Assembly (NCBI GenBank): GCA_900552445.1
Contig: URZS01000052.1
Coordinates: 1 to 7,134, forward strand
DNA: 7,134 bases
Reading direction: 5' to 3'
From: an uncultured Veillonella sp.
GTDB taxonomy: Bacteria; Bacillota; Negativicutes; Veillonellales; Veillonellaceae
Both the position numbers and the translations under genes were made by a program. Shown here in pieces: positions 1 through 5,835 of this stretch. Numbering within the stretch: the stretch's first letter is position 1; each line of letters begins with the position of its first letter. The notes below the pieces were generated by a model. That model worked only from the letters and a program-made list of their open reading frames with translations, did not search any database and was not told the DNA's origin.

Positions 1-817
1 GTTCGTTAGTAGTAATATCCGTATTTTCTAAACCGATGTTAGCTGTATTTGGTTTGCGACCTGTAGCATATAAAACGGCATCAAACGTATAGTTTTGACC
101 ATTTGCCGTGATAACAGGTTTGTTGCCATCATTAGATACAGAGTTTAATGTTACATCATTAAGAATAGTAATGCCTTGCTCAGTTAAGTACTCGTTAGCT
201 AATTCTTGTACGATAGGTTCTTCACATTTTAAGATGCTAGATTCAATATTAAATACTGTTACCTTTGTACCTAGTTTAGCATATAGGCTGGCAAATTCAA
301 GGCCGATAGGGCCCGCACCGATGACGCCTAGTGTAATTGGTTGAGGAGATAGCTGTTGAATTTCTGTACTGTTATAGAAGCCTGTTGCTGTGTCAATGCC
401 ATCAATATTAGGTTTAACTGCTACAGCACCAGTGTTAATAATAATTGTTTCACCTGATAAGATGATTTTATCTTCCCCAGCGGTAACGGCGATTTCTTTA
501 TTGCTAATGAATTCACCATGACCAGTATATACATCGACATGTTCATTTGTGTCTAACATAGCGAAGTTTTTATTGCGTAAACGAGAGGTAACTACGTTGC
601 GTTGGTTTAGTACTTGATCATAAGATAAACCTTTTGATGCAGCTATAATCATCGTTTTAGTTGGGATACATGCAATATTAATACATGTGCCACCATACAT
701 AAGTGGGTTTTCTTCAATCATAGCTACAGATTTGCCCATAGAGCCAAATTTAGCTGCTAATGTTTTACCGGCTTTGCCGAAACCTAGGACGATAAGATCA
801 TAATGTTTGGTATTCAT
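1..817 (-). CDS. rclA: RclA-like FAD-dependent pyridine nucleotide-disulfide oxidoreductase (partial, C-terminus outside window)
   Basis: The 272 visible residues run from an ATG at 817 to the left edge; the family is about 440 residues, so the rest of the NAD(P) domain and the dimerisation domain lie outside. An FAD-binding Rossmann motif GFGKAG is at residues 12-17, with the ribose-binding acidic residue at E35. The redox-active disulfide motif GGTCINIACIPTKT has cysteines C45 and C50, and a second Rossmann motif GAGPIG is at 167-172. The GFGKAGKTLA start, MYGGTCINI and RNKNF (81-85) resemble E. coli RclA, a flavoprotein Cu(II) reductase linked to hypochlorous acid resistance, more than lipoamide dehydrogenase or mercuric reductase (compared from memory). 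No lipoyl-complex or mer genes are visible. A strong site reading AGGAGGTA (822-829 region) precedes the start. It is divergent from the ylxM operon. The family is solid; the RclA subfamily is likely, and the substrate is inferred. Confidence 0.85.
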   Translation of the reverse strand, partial: MNTKHYDLIVLGFGKAGKTLAAKFGSMGKSVAMIEENPLMYGGTCINIACIPTKTMIIAASKGLSYDQVLNQRNVVTSRLRNKNFAMLDTNEHVDVYTGHGEFISNKEIAVTAGEDKIILSGETIIINTGAVAVKPNIDGIDTATGFYNSTEIQQLSPQPITLGVIGAGPIGLEFASLYAKLGTKVTVFNIESSILKCEEPIVQELANEYLTEQGITILNDVTLNSVSNDGNKPVITANGQNYTFDAVLYATGRKPNTANIGLENTDITTNE

Positions 818-861
818 AAAATACCTCCTGTTTTAATATATTGAAAATATTAGATGTTTAT

Positions 862-870
862 ATTATAGCA
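862..870 (-). promoter_or_regulatory. Extended -10 promoter of the RclA-like gene
   Basis: Read on the minus strand this is TGC followed by a perfect TATAAT (867 down to 862), an extended -10 element. No good TTGACA lies at the expected distance; the best is an AT-rich CTTTTA near 890-885. Extended -10 promoters often tolerate this. Transcription would start near 855, leaving a leader of about 38 nt before the ATG at 817. Confidence 0.6.
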
Positions 871-916
871 CTTTATTAAAGATATAAAAGTAAAAAATAA
901 AAATTATTAATATTGT

Positions 917-940
917 GTGTTAAGTATTTCTACTTGACAC
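917..940. promoter_or_regulatory. Inverted repeat overlapping the ylxM-ffh -35 box (candidate operator)
   Basis: Two 10-bp arms, GTGTTAAGTA (917-926) and TACTTGACAC (931-940), are inverted repeats matching at 9 of 10 positions (the tenth is G-T) around a 4-bp spacer TTTC. The right arm contains the TTGACA -35 box of the ylxM promoter, so a dimeric protein bound here would be expected to block it. The site is also about 50 bp upstream of the -10 of the divergent oxidoreductase gene. A run of seven T follows at 944-950, so a weak AT-rich terminator against antisense transcription is an alternative reading. The repeat is seen; its function is inferred. Confidence 0.5.
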
Positions 941-962
941 ATCTTTTTTTATGCTGTAGTAT
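934..962 (+). promoter_or_regulatory. Sigma-70-type promoter for ylxM-ffh operon
   Basis: A perfect -35 TTGACA (934-939) is followed by a 17-bp spacer and a TAGTAT -10 (957-962, 4 of 6 consensus positions). The start point would be near 969, giving a leader of roughly 34 nt before ylxM. It is the only well-formed rightward promoter in the divergent region and should drive ylxM through rimM. Confidence 0.65.
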
Positions 963-1002
963 ATGTAAAGTAATATGACTTGACAGTGATGGAGGTGGCG
1001 AA

Positions 1003-1338
1003 ATGGAAGAACGAGTACTGATCAGTTTGCTCTTAGATTTCTATGGGCCATTATTGACGGACAAGCAGCGCATGTCCTTACAACTTCACCACGAAGACGA
1101 TATGTCCCTTGGCGAAATCGCTGAGGAATTAGGTGTATCACGGCAGGCTGTACACGATAATTTACAGCGTGCTCGACACATTTTAAACGATTACGAATCT
1201 AAATTACACTTGGTAGCACAATATGAACAGCGTGAAGGACTGCTTTCACAGTTGAAAGAAACCTTGCCTAAAGAGGTACTAGCGGAGACTAAGGTACAAC
1301 AAGTATTGGCGCAAATGGAGGGATATTATGGCATTTGA
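1003..1338 (+). CDS. ylxM: YlxM family putative DNA-binding protein, SRP-associated
   Basis: This 111-residue protein is typical of the YlxM/p13 family in length. The signature is LTDKQR (18-23), then DDMSLGEIAEELGVSRQAV (32-50), a sigma-region-4-like helix-turn-helix with the recognition helix around 45-57, then a KLHL segment (67-70) and a charged helical tail. The family is encoded next to ffh in Firmicutes; in streptococci it has been reported to interact with SRP components, and its DNA target is not established. The ATG at 1003 follows GGAGGTGG (991-998). The 3' end overlaps the ffh start by 11 bp, so the two are probably translationally coupled. It is the first gene of the operon here; ftsY, often near it elsewhere, is not upstream. 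Confidence 0.93.
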   Translation: MEERVLISLLLDFYGPLLTDKQRMSLQLHHEDDMSLGEIAEELGVSRQAVHDNLQRARHILNDYESKLHLVAQYEQREGLLSQLKETLPKEVLAETKVQQVLAQMEGYYGI

Positions 1339-2680
1339 TAGCTTGTCAGAAAAACTGCAAGAAGCCTTTCAATCCTTAAAAGGGAAGGGCAAAATTACAG
1401 AAGAAGATGTCAATCTTGCGTTGCGTCAAGTACGTACGGCACTTTTAGAAGCGGACGTTAACTTTATGGTTGCAAAGGACTTTGTTAAGTCCATCAAGGA
1501 AAAGGCCCTCGGTGAAGAGGTGTTCGGTTCTTTGAACCCAGCGCAAACGGTTATTAAAATCGTAAATGATGAATTAACGGCTCTCTTAGGCGGTACACAA
1601 AGTCGTATCATGATTGCTAGCAAGCCTCCAACAATTATCATGCTCGTTGGTTTGCAAGGTGCTGGTAAGACTACAACAGCTGGTAAATTGGCAGTATACC
1701 TTCGTAAACAAGGTAAGCATCCAATGCTCGTAGCTGCCGACGTATATCGTCCAGCTGCGATTACTCAATTGCAAGTAGTAGGTAAGCAAATCGATATTCC
1801 CGTATTTGCTGATGAAACACCTGGTGCTAATCCAGTAGATATTGCGCGTCGCGCTGTAGAGCAAAGCACGCATATGTTGAAAGATGTTGTTATCATCGAT
1901 ACAGCGGGTCGTTTGGCAATTGACGAAGTCCTCATGGATGAGTTATCCAATATTAAAGCTGCTGTTCGACCTCATGAAATTCTACTCGTTGTAGACTCCA
2001 TGATCGGTCAAGATGCAGTAACAACAGCACAAACGTTTAATGAAAAATTAGGCGTTGATGGTGTTATCCTTACTAAACTCGATGGTGATGCGCGCGGTGG
2101 TGCTGCATTATCTATCAAAGCTGTAACAGGCTTGCCAATCAAGTTCACTGGTGTGAGCGAAAAAATGGATGGTTTCGATGTATTCTATCCAGACCGCATG
2201 GCTTCTCGTATTCTCGATTTAGGCGACTTTAAAACATTGATCGAAAATGTTCAAGGCGCTATCGATGAAGAAGAAGCTCGTGAAATGGCTAAGAAAATGG
2301 CGAAAAACAATTTCACCTTGGATGATTTCTTGAAACAGATGAATCAGGTGAGAAAGTTAGGGCCATTACAAAATATTATTGGTATGTTGCCAGGCATGGG
2401 ACAAATTAAGGATCAATTGAAAGACCTTGATTTGAACAGTAAAGAGGTGCGCCGCATTGAGGCCATCATTACATCTATGACGGCAGCAGAGCGAGAAAAT
2501 CCAAATATTCTTAATGGTTCTCGCCGCAAACGTATTGCATTAGGTTCTGGTACTCAGGTACAAGATGTAAATCGCTTGTTGAAACAATTTGAGGAAGCGC
2601 GGAAGATGATGAAGCGCATGCAAGGTTTACGTGGCGGTAAGGGCGGCTTCCCTGGAATGCCTAAATTACCGTTTATGTAA
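1328..2680 (+). CDS. ffh: Signal recognition particle protein Ffh (SRP54 GTPase)
   Basis: Ffh binds 4.5S/SRP RNA and signal sequences of nascent membrane and secreted proteins, and docks with the FtsY receptor at the membrane. The 450 residues are full length. The N domain is about 1-95, followed by the G domain with P-loop GLQGAGKT (108-115), DVYRPAA (138-144), DTAGR (191-195) and TKLDGDARGG (249-258). The methionine-rich M domain (about 320-450) has a finger-loop region LGPLQNIIGMLPGMG (344-358). The RNA-binding segment is SRRKRIALGSG (398-408), followed by VQDVNRLLKQF (411-421). The tail is Gly/Lys/Met rich. The ATG at 1328 lies 5 nt after GGAGGG (1317-1322), inside ylxM. All key GTPase motifs are intact, so it should be functional and probably essential. 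Confidence 0.98.
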   Translation: MAFDSLSEKLQEAFQSLKGKGKITEEDVNLALRQVRTALLEADVNFMVAKDFVKSIKEKALGEEVFGSLNPAQTVIKIVNDELTALLGGTQSRIMIASKPPTIIMLVGLQGAGKTTTAGKLAVYLRKQGKHPMLVAADVYRPAAITQLQVVGKQIDIPVFADETPGANPVDIARRAVEQSTHMLKDVVIIDTAGRLAIDEVLMDELSNIKAAVRPHEILLVVDSMIGQDAVTTAQTFNEKLGVDGVILTKLDGDARGGAALSIKAVTGLPIKFTGVSEKMDGFDVFYPDRMASRILDLGDFKTLIENVQGAIDEEEAREMAKKMAKNNFTLDDFLKQMNQVRKLGPLQNIIGMLPGMGQIKDQLKDLDLNSKEVRRIEAIITSMTAAERENPNILNGSRRKRIALGSGTQVQDVNRLLKQFEEARKMMKRMQGLRGGKGGFPGMPKLPFM

Positions 2681-2683
2681 TAC

Positions 2684-2710
2684 ATGGGCAGGGGCGCTGA
2701 ACCTGTCCAT
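2684..2710 (+). other. Hairpin in the ffh-rpsP gap
   Basis: ATGGGCAGG (2684-2692) pairs with CCTGTCCAT (2702-2710), giving a 9-bp stem with one G-U pair and a 9-nt loop (2693-2701). No T run follows, so it is not a canonical Rho-independent terminator. Its position just before the rpsP ribosome binding site (2723-2731) suggests an RNA processing, stability or attenuation element separating ffh from the ribosomal protein gene. The stem is seen; the role is inferred. Confidence 0.55.
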
Positions 2711-2722
2711 CCACATCAGTAT

Positions 2723-2731
2723 AAGGAGGTG
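2723..2731 (+). promoter_or_regulatory. Very strong ribosome binding site of rpsP
   Basis: AAGGAGGTG is a nearly full complement of the 16S rRNA 3' end, 8 nt before the ATG at 2740. It is the best Shine-Dalgarno sequence in the operon, as expected for a highly expressed ribosomal protein gene. Confidence 0.85.
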
Positions 2732-2739
2732 AATTTCAC

Positions 2740-3003
2740 ATGTTAAAAATTCGTTTGACTCGTTTAGGTGCTAAAAAAGCTCCTTTCTACCGTATCGTTG
2801 TTGCTGACGCACGTGCTCCACGTGAAGGTCGTCCTGTTGACACTATTGGTCAATATGATGCTACTAAACAACCAGCTATCGTTAATGTAGACGAAGAAAA
2901 AGCTTTGGCTTGGTTAGCTAAAGGTGCTCAGCCTACTGACACTGTTCGCTCCTTGTTCAAAAAACAAGGCGTTATGCAAAAATTTGCTGACGCTAAAAAG
3001 TAA
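2740..3003 (+). CDS. rpsP: 30S ribosomal protein S16
   Basis: S16 is a primary assembly protein of the 30S subunit that binds the 5' and central regions of 16S rRNA. The 87 residues match the usual bacterial length. The N-terminal signature [20 protein letters not shown] (1-20) is followed by [11 protein letters not shown] (21-31), the IGQYD segment (37-41), and the C-terminal helix with [17 protein letters not shown] (62-78). Codon use is biased toward GCT, CGT and GGT, consistent with high expression. It lies 59 bp after ffh and 18 bp before khpA, in the conserved ffh-rpsP-khpA-rimM order. Confidence 0.98.
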   Translation: MLKIRLTRLGAKKAPFYRIVVADARAPREGRPVDTIGQYDATKQPAIVNVDEEKALAWLAKGAQPTDTVRSLFKKQGVMQKFADAKK

Positions 3004-3021
3004 TTAATAGAGAGGCATACT

Positions 3022-3252
3022 GTGATGATAGAATTAATTTCATTAATTGCGAAATCATTAGTGAAGCAGCCTGATGCCGTATCTGTTACCATGGTCCAAA
3101 AGGGGAATATGGAGGTTTACGAACTTCACGTAGCTCCAGAGGATATGGGCAAAGTCATCGGAAAGCAAGGACGAATTGCGAAGGCGATTCGCGCTGTGGT
3201 GAAAGCGGCGGCTATTAAAGAGAACAAAAAGATATCTGTTGATATTGTCTAA
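3022..3252 (+). CDS. khpA: KH-domain RNA-binding protein KhpA (YlqC)
   Basis: This small cytoplasmic RNA-binding protein is a single type II KH domain. In streptococci and lactobacilli KhpA pairs with KhpB (Jag/EloR) and affects cell elongation and division. The KH signature is GKVIGKQGRIAKAIRAVV, with the GxxG loop G-K-Q-G at residues 46-49 (counting from the ATG). The preceding YELHV and following ISVDIV strands complete the fold. Two in-frame starts are possible: GTG at 3022, 6 nt after AGAGAGG (3009-3015), and ATG at 3025, 9 nt after it, which gives 75 residues. The family usually begins with the residues coded from 3025, so I slightly favour the ATG. It lies between rpsP and ylqD as in Bacillus. 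Confidence 0.93.
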   Translation: MMIELISLIAKSLVKQPDAVSVTMVQKGNMEVYELHVAPEDMGKVIGKQGRIAKAIRAVVKAAAIKENKKISVDIV

Positions 3253-3266
3253 AAGGGAGTGTTCCA

Positions 3267-3674
3267 ATGGAAGAAATGACATTACGTGTCCCTGTAGCAG
3301 TAAAAGCAAAAGTAACAGAAGACTTGAAAGCGAAAATTGTATCCGATCTTGAAACTCGCCTTGATATGGTGAATAAAGATTTGGAAGCAATTGAGTTCCA
3401 AGCCCAACGTATTTTGGCTGATGCGGCTAAAGTTGATGCAACAAGTCTTACTGCTATTCGTCAACAAATCGACGAAGAAAAAAATAAACGCTTGGCTTTC
3501 AAAGAAGAAGTAACAGCTAAATTGAAAGACGCTCAAGGTTTAGCTTTGGGAACTGAAATTCCTCAAGGTACTTTAGAGCAAACAGTTACCGTTAAAATCG
3601 GGGATGATTTGGATGCCATGATGGGCGCTGAAATCCTATTAGAAGACGGTAAAATCGTTGCGTTTCGTCAATAA
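3267..3674 (+). CDS. ylqD: YlqD family coiled-coil protein
   Basis: The function is unknown. The 135-residue protein starts with a short beta-like segment (LRVPVAVKAKVTE, 6-18). A long, highly charged helix rich in K, E, A and L covers about 19-90 and is likely a coiled coil. A C-terminal beta-type region (about 103-135) contains TVTVKIGDDLDAMMGAEILL. There is no signal peptide or membrane segment, so it is predicted cytoplasmic. Length, architecture and position between khpA and rimM match Bacillus YlqD. The ATG at 3267 follows AAGGGAG (3253-3259), and the stop codon overlaps the rimM start by 1 nt (TAATG). Assignment rests on shared order plus the helix/beta layout. Confidence 0.82.
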   Translation: MEEMTLRVPVAVKAKVTEDLKAKIVSDLETRLDMVNKDLEAIEFQAQRILADAAKVDATSLTAIRQQIDEEKNKRLAFKEEVTAKLKDAQGLALGTEIPQGTLEQTVTVKIGDDLDAMMGAEILLEDGKIVAFRQ

Positions 3675-4171
3675 TGAAACATAACGATTTCATCACAATA
3701 GGTGTTATCATCGCCCCGCACGGCGTGCGGGGTGATCTTCGTATTATGCCTCAAACCGATTTTCCAGAACGGTTTATGCATATGGATGCCTGTTACATCG
3801 ATGGTAAAGAATACCACGTTGCATCCGCACGATTTCATAAGCAATTTGTACTAGCATCCTTTAAGGAAATTCCAGATCGTAACACGGCTGAACTATTTAG
3901 TAAAAAACAAATTCAAGTTCGTCGTGAAGATTTGGTAGAATTGCCAGAAGGTCGCTACTACATCTTTGATATTATTGGTCTTGAGGTTCAAGATACTAAG
4001 GGTAACCTGCTTGGCACAGTTACCGATGTGTTGCAACCTGGTGCTAATGATGTCTATGTGGTTTCCAAAGATGGGGAACCAGATCAATTATTTGCAGCCA
4101 TTGAAGAGGTCGTTAAAGACATCGATGTGGAAAATAAATTGATGATCGTAGATCCGCCTGAATGGATATAA
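3674..4171 (+). CDS. rimM: Ribosome maturation factor RimM
   Basis: RimM binds S19 and helps maturation of the 30S head. The 165 residues match the family. The N-terminal RimM domain has the signature IGVIIAPHGVRGDLRI (9-24) with TDFPERF (28-34). The C-terminal PRC-barrel begins at about residue 93, with YYIFDIIGLEV (95-105), LGTVTDVLQPGANDVYVV (113-130) and a terminal VDPPEWI; many homologues end PPEGLL. The ATG at 3674 shares a base with the ylqD stop and no good Shine-Dalgarno is visible just upstream, so translation probably relies on reinitiation after ylqD. The last codons and the stop lie inside a transcription terminator hairpin, making rimM the last gene of the ylxM operon. Confidence 0.96.
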   Translation: MKHNDFITIGVIIAPHGVRGDLRIMPQTDFPERFMHMDACYIDGKEYHVASARFHKQFVLASFKEIPDRNTAELFSKKQIQVRREDLVELPEGRYYIFDIIGLEVQDTKGNLLGTVTDVLQPGANDVYVVSKDGEPDQLFAAIEEVVKDIDVENKLMIVDPPEWI

Positions 4172-4192
4172 TCCTTTAGGCGGTTTTATTTT
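4154..4192 (+). terminator. Rho-independent terminator overlapping the rimM stop codon
   Basis: CCGCCTGAA (4154-4162) pairs with TTTAGGCGG (4175-4183). Beyond a one-base bulge (T4163), GGAT (4164-4167) pairs with ATCC (4171-4174), leaving a 3-nt loop and about 13 paired bases. TTTTATTTT follows at 4184-4192. The rimM stop codon TAA (4169-4171) falls at the loop, so the left arm is coding sequence. It should end most ylxM-rimM transcripts, though translating ribosomes could weaken it. Confidence 0.82.
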
Positions 4193-4224
4193 ATCTACAT
4201 ATAGGTATATTATGGTAAAAGTTA

Positions 4225-4230
4225 TATAAT
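4225..4230 (+). promoter_or_regulatory. Probable trmD promoter (-10 box)
   Basis: A perfect TATAAT sits in the AT-rich gap after the rimM terminator. The hexamer 17 bp upstream (TAGGTA, 4202-4207) matches TTGACA at only 3 of 6 positions. The surroundings are rich in TATA, so chance matches are likely. A promoter somewhere here is expected because of the terminator upstream. A start near 4237 would give a leader of about 55 nt. Confidence 0.4.
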
Positions 4231-4291
4231 ATAGCTATATATAGATAATGCTAATGAGTTTATGTGAGTTAATAAGTACAGAGGACGGTCT

Positions 4292-5122
4292 ATGCGTATC
4301 GATATCGTATCTTTATTTCCTGAGTTTTTTGATGCTTTTTTTAGTCATTCCATCATAAAACGGGCTATCGAAGCGGAACGCTTATCTGTGGGCGTAACTA
4401 ACCCTCGGGACTTTAGTCATAATAAACATGGTCAAGTAGATGATACGCCCTATGGTGGCGGTGCAGGTATGCTCATGATGGCACCTCCTATTTTTGAAGC
4501 GGTAGAAACTGTTATTGCTCAATATGATAGCCATATTAATAGTGCCTATTCCGTAGATGAGATGTGTGATGAAATGAGCCTTATTGGTAATCCTAGTGAA
4601 AGTGTACGACGTCGTGTTATTTTTATGGGGCCTACAGGTCAGCCGTTTACACAAGAAAAAGCTCGTGAACTAGCGACGTATGATCAATTGGTGCTCATTT
4701 GTGGTCATTATGAAGGTGTAGACTACCGTGTAGAGGAACATTTAGTAGACGAAACGATTTCTATTGGCGATTATGTATTAACTGGTGGTGAATTGCCAGC
4801 TATGGTTGTGGCCGATGCAGTAGCGCGTATGATTCCCGGTGTATTAGGCGCAGCTAGTGGGGCCCAAGAGGATTCATTTTATGAACCTTTATTAGAATGT
4901 CCTCAATATACAAAGCCTCCAGAATTCAGAGGATGGGGTGTTCCTGACGTATTGCGTAGTGGTCATCATAAAAATATTGCTACCTGGCGACAAAAGGAAG
5001 CCTTAAAGCGGACACGATTATTGCGGCCCGATTTATTGGAACGACCATTAACAAAAGAAGAAGTTAAACTTTTAAAAGAGATTATTGCTGAAGAGTCTGA
5101 AAGAGATAAAGGTGAAGTATGA
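4292..5122 (+). CDS. trmD: tRNA (guanine-N1-)-methyltransferase TrmD
   Basis: TrmD methylates G37 of tRNAs read by CNN-type anticodons, using S-adenosylmethionine, and so prevents +1 frameshifting; it acts as a dimer with a SPOUT trefoil knot. Motifs: MRIDIVSLFPEFF at the start, GGGAGM (55-60), the knot segments GHYEGVD (138-144) and SIGDYVLTGGELPAM (157-171), RMIPGVLG (179-186) and QEDSF (192-196). R179 and D194 align with the catalytic Arg154 and Asp169 of the E. coli enzyme. At 276 residues it is longer than the usual 240-255. The extra length is mostly an insertion of about 25 residues between roughly 77 and 106, before the RVIFMGPTG strand. The ATG at 4292 follows GAGGA (4281-4285). Its stop overlaps the next gene in ATGA. 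Confidence 0.97.
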   Translation: MRIDIVSLFPEFFDAFFSHSIIKRAIEAERLSVGVTNPRDFSHNKHGQVDDTPYGGGAGMLMMAPPIFEAVETVIAQYDSHINSAYSVDEMCDEMSLIGNPSESVRRRVIFMGPTGQPFTQEKARELATYDQLVLICGHYEGVDYRVEEHLVDETISIGDYVLTGGELPAMVVADAVARMIPGVLGAASGAQEDSFYEPLLECPQYTKPPEFRGWGVPDVLRSGHHKNIATWRQKEALKRTRLLRPDLLERPLTKEEVKLLKEIIAEESERDKGEV

Positions 5123-5772
5123 AAGCTTTAGTATTAGGTGCTACTGGTGCAGTAGGCCGCCATATTGTAGAATCATTGATTGACAATCATGAAATTCAAG
5201 AAATTCATGTATTTGTACGTCGTCAAGTTACGTACACATCTCCAAAAGTAACAGTTCATATTGTTAATTTTGATGAACCTCGTGAATGGGCACACTTAGT
5301 AACAGGAGATATTTTATTCTCTGCTATGGGTACAAATCGTAAACAAGCAGGCTCTAAAGAAGCACAATGGACAGTCGATTATACATACCAGTACGAAATG
5401 GCTCGCATTGCAGCTCAAAATGGAGTAAAAAAATATGGATTAGTGTCCTCTTTAGGGGCGAATCCAAAATCGAAATTCTTTTATCTGTCTATGAAAGGAC
5501 AATTGGAAGAGGTCATCTTAGAACTTCCGTTTGAAGCGATTGTTATTGCTCGTCCAGCTACCTTGATTCGAGAAGAACCTAAATTGGTAGAGCGTATTAG
5601 CTGTGCTGTATTGGGGGTCATTAATAAAGCACGTGTATTAATGAGTCAAGAGCCTGTAAAAACTGCTGATGTAGCTAAGATTCTTGTAACAGCTACCATG
5701 GGGCAACAATATGGTATATCTATTATTGAAAATGAAATGATTCATGAACGTGCAAGCTACTTTAAAGCTTAA
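5119..5772 (+). CDS. TIP30/HTATIP2-like NAD(P)-binding oxidoreductase (atypical SDR)
   Basis: This is a 217-residue single Rossmann-fold protein of the atypical short-chain dehydrogenase type. The nucleotide-binding motif GATGAVG is at 7-13, and a basic pair RR (34-35) after the second strand suggests NADPH preference. SSLGA (110-114) and YLSMK (122-126) supply the Ser/Tyr/Lys triad positions. The stretch AMGTNRKQAGSKEAQWTVD (69-87), the FYLSMKG region and ARPATLIRE (144-152) resemble eukaryotic TIP30/HTATIP2 and its bacterial relatives, as recalled rather than searched. The substrate is unknown. The start codon overlaps the trmD stop (ATGA), with AAAGGTGA at 5108-5115 as ribosome binding site, so it is co-expressed with trmD. 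It occupies the position held by rplS in the Bacillus order. Confidence 0.8.
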   Translation: MKALVLGATGAVGRHIVESLIDNHEIQEIHVFVRRQVTYTSPKVTVHIVNFDEPREWAHLVTGDILFSAMGTNRKQAGSKEAQWTVDYTYQYEMARIAAQNGVKKYGLVSSLGANPKSKFFYLSMKGQLEEVILELPFEAIVIARPATLIREEPKLVERISCAVLGVINKARVLMSQEPVKTADVAKILVTATMGQQYGISIIENEMIHERASYFKA

Positions 5773-5797
5773 TTTCATTAAATCCCGTTTAGGAGAG

Positions 5798-5835
5798 AGA
5801 GTAGTTTAGATATGTATATAGGTTATTGCTACTCT
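5798..5835 (+). other. Inverted repeat in the leader of the DUF4178-like gene
   Basis: AGAGTAG (5798-5804) and CTACTCT (5829-5835) are perfect 7-bp inverted repeats around a 24-nt loop. The right arm ends 1 nt before the ACGAGG ribosome binding site (5837-5842). As RNA it could modulate access to that site; as DNA it could be an operator. No T run follows, so it is not a terminator. The repeat is seen; its role is speculative, and a 7-bp match with a long loop could occur by chance. Confidence 0.35.

Noticed and set aside
108..344. Open frame of 78 codons on the plus strand
   Set aside because: It lies antisense within the RclA-like gene, whose frame has intact cofactor and disulfide motifs; the plus-strand product shows no recognisable motif.
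980..985. Second TTGACA as a -35 box
   Set aside because: The hexamer 17 bp downstream would fall on the ylxM start codon (ATGGAA), which is not a -10 box.
1426..1950. Three minus-strand open frames inside ffh
   Set aside because: They are antisense to the highly conserved G domain of Ffh, lack convincing ribosome binding sites and have no recognisable motifs.
2684..2710. ffh-rpsP hairpin as a Rho-independent terminator
   Set aside because: No T run follows the stem, and no rpsP promoter is evident after it.
3058..4087. Minus-strand open frames opposite khpA, ylqD and rimM
   Set aside because: Each is antisense to a conserved gene; the low-complexity products (leucine and phenylalanine runs) are what the opposite strand of lysine/glutamate-rich genes gives.
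4229..4240. 12-bp palindrome ATATAGCTATAT as an operator
   Set aside because: The surrounding DNA is almost only TATA-type sequence, where such palindromes are common by chance.
4382..4654. 90-codon minus-strand frame within trmD
   Set aside because: Antisense to conserved TrmD motifs and without signs of coding.
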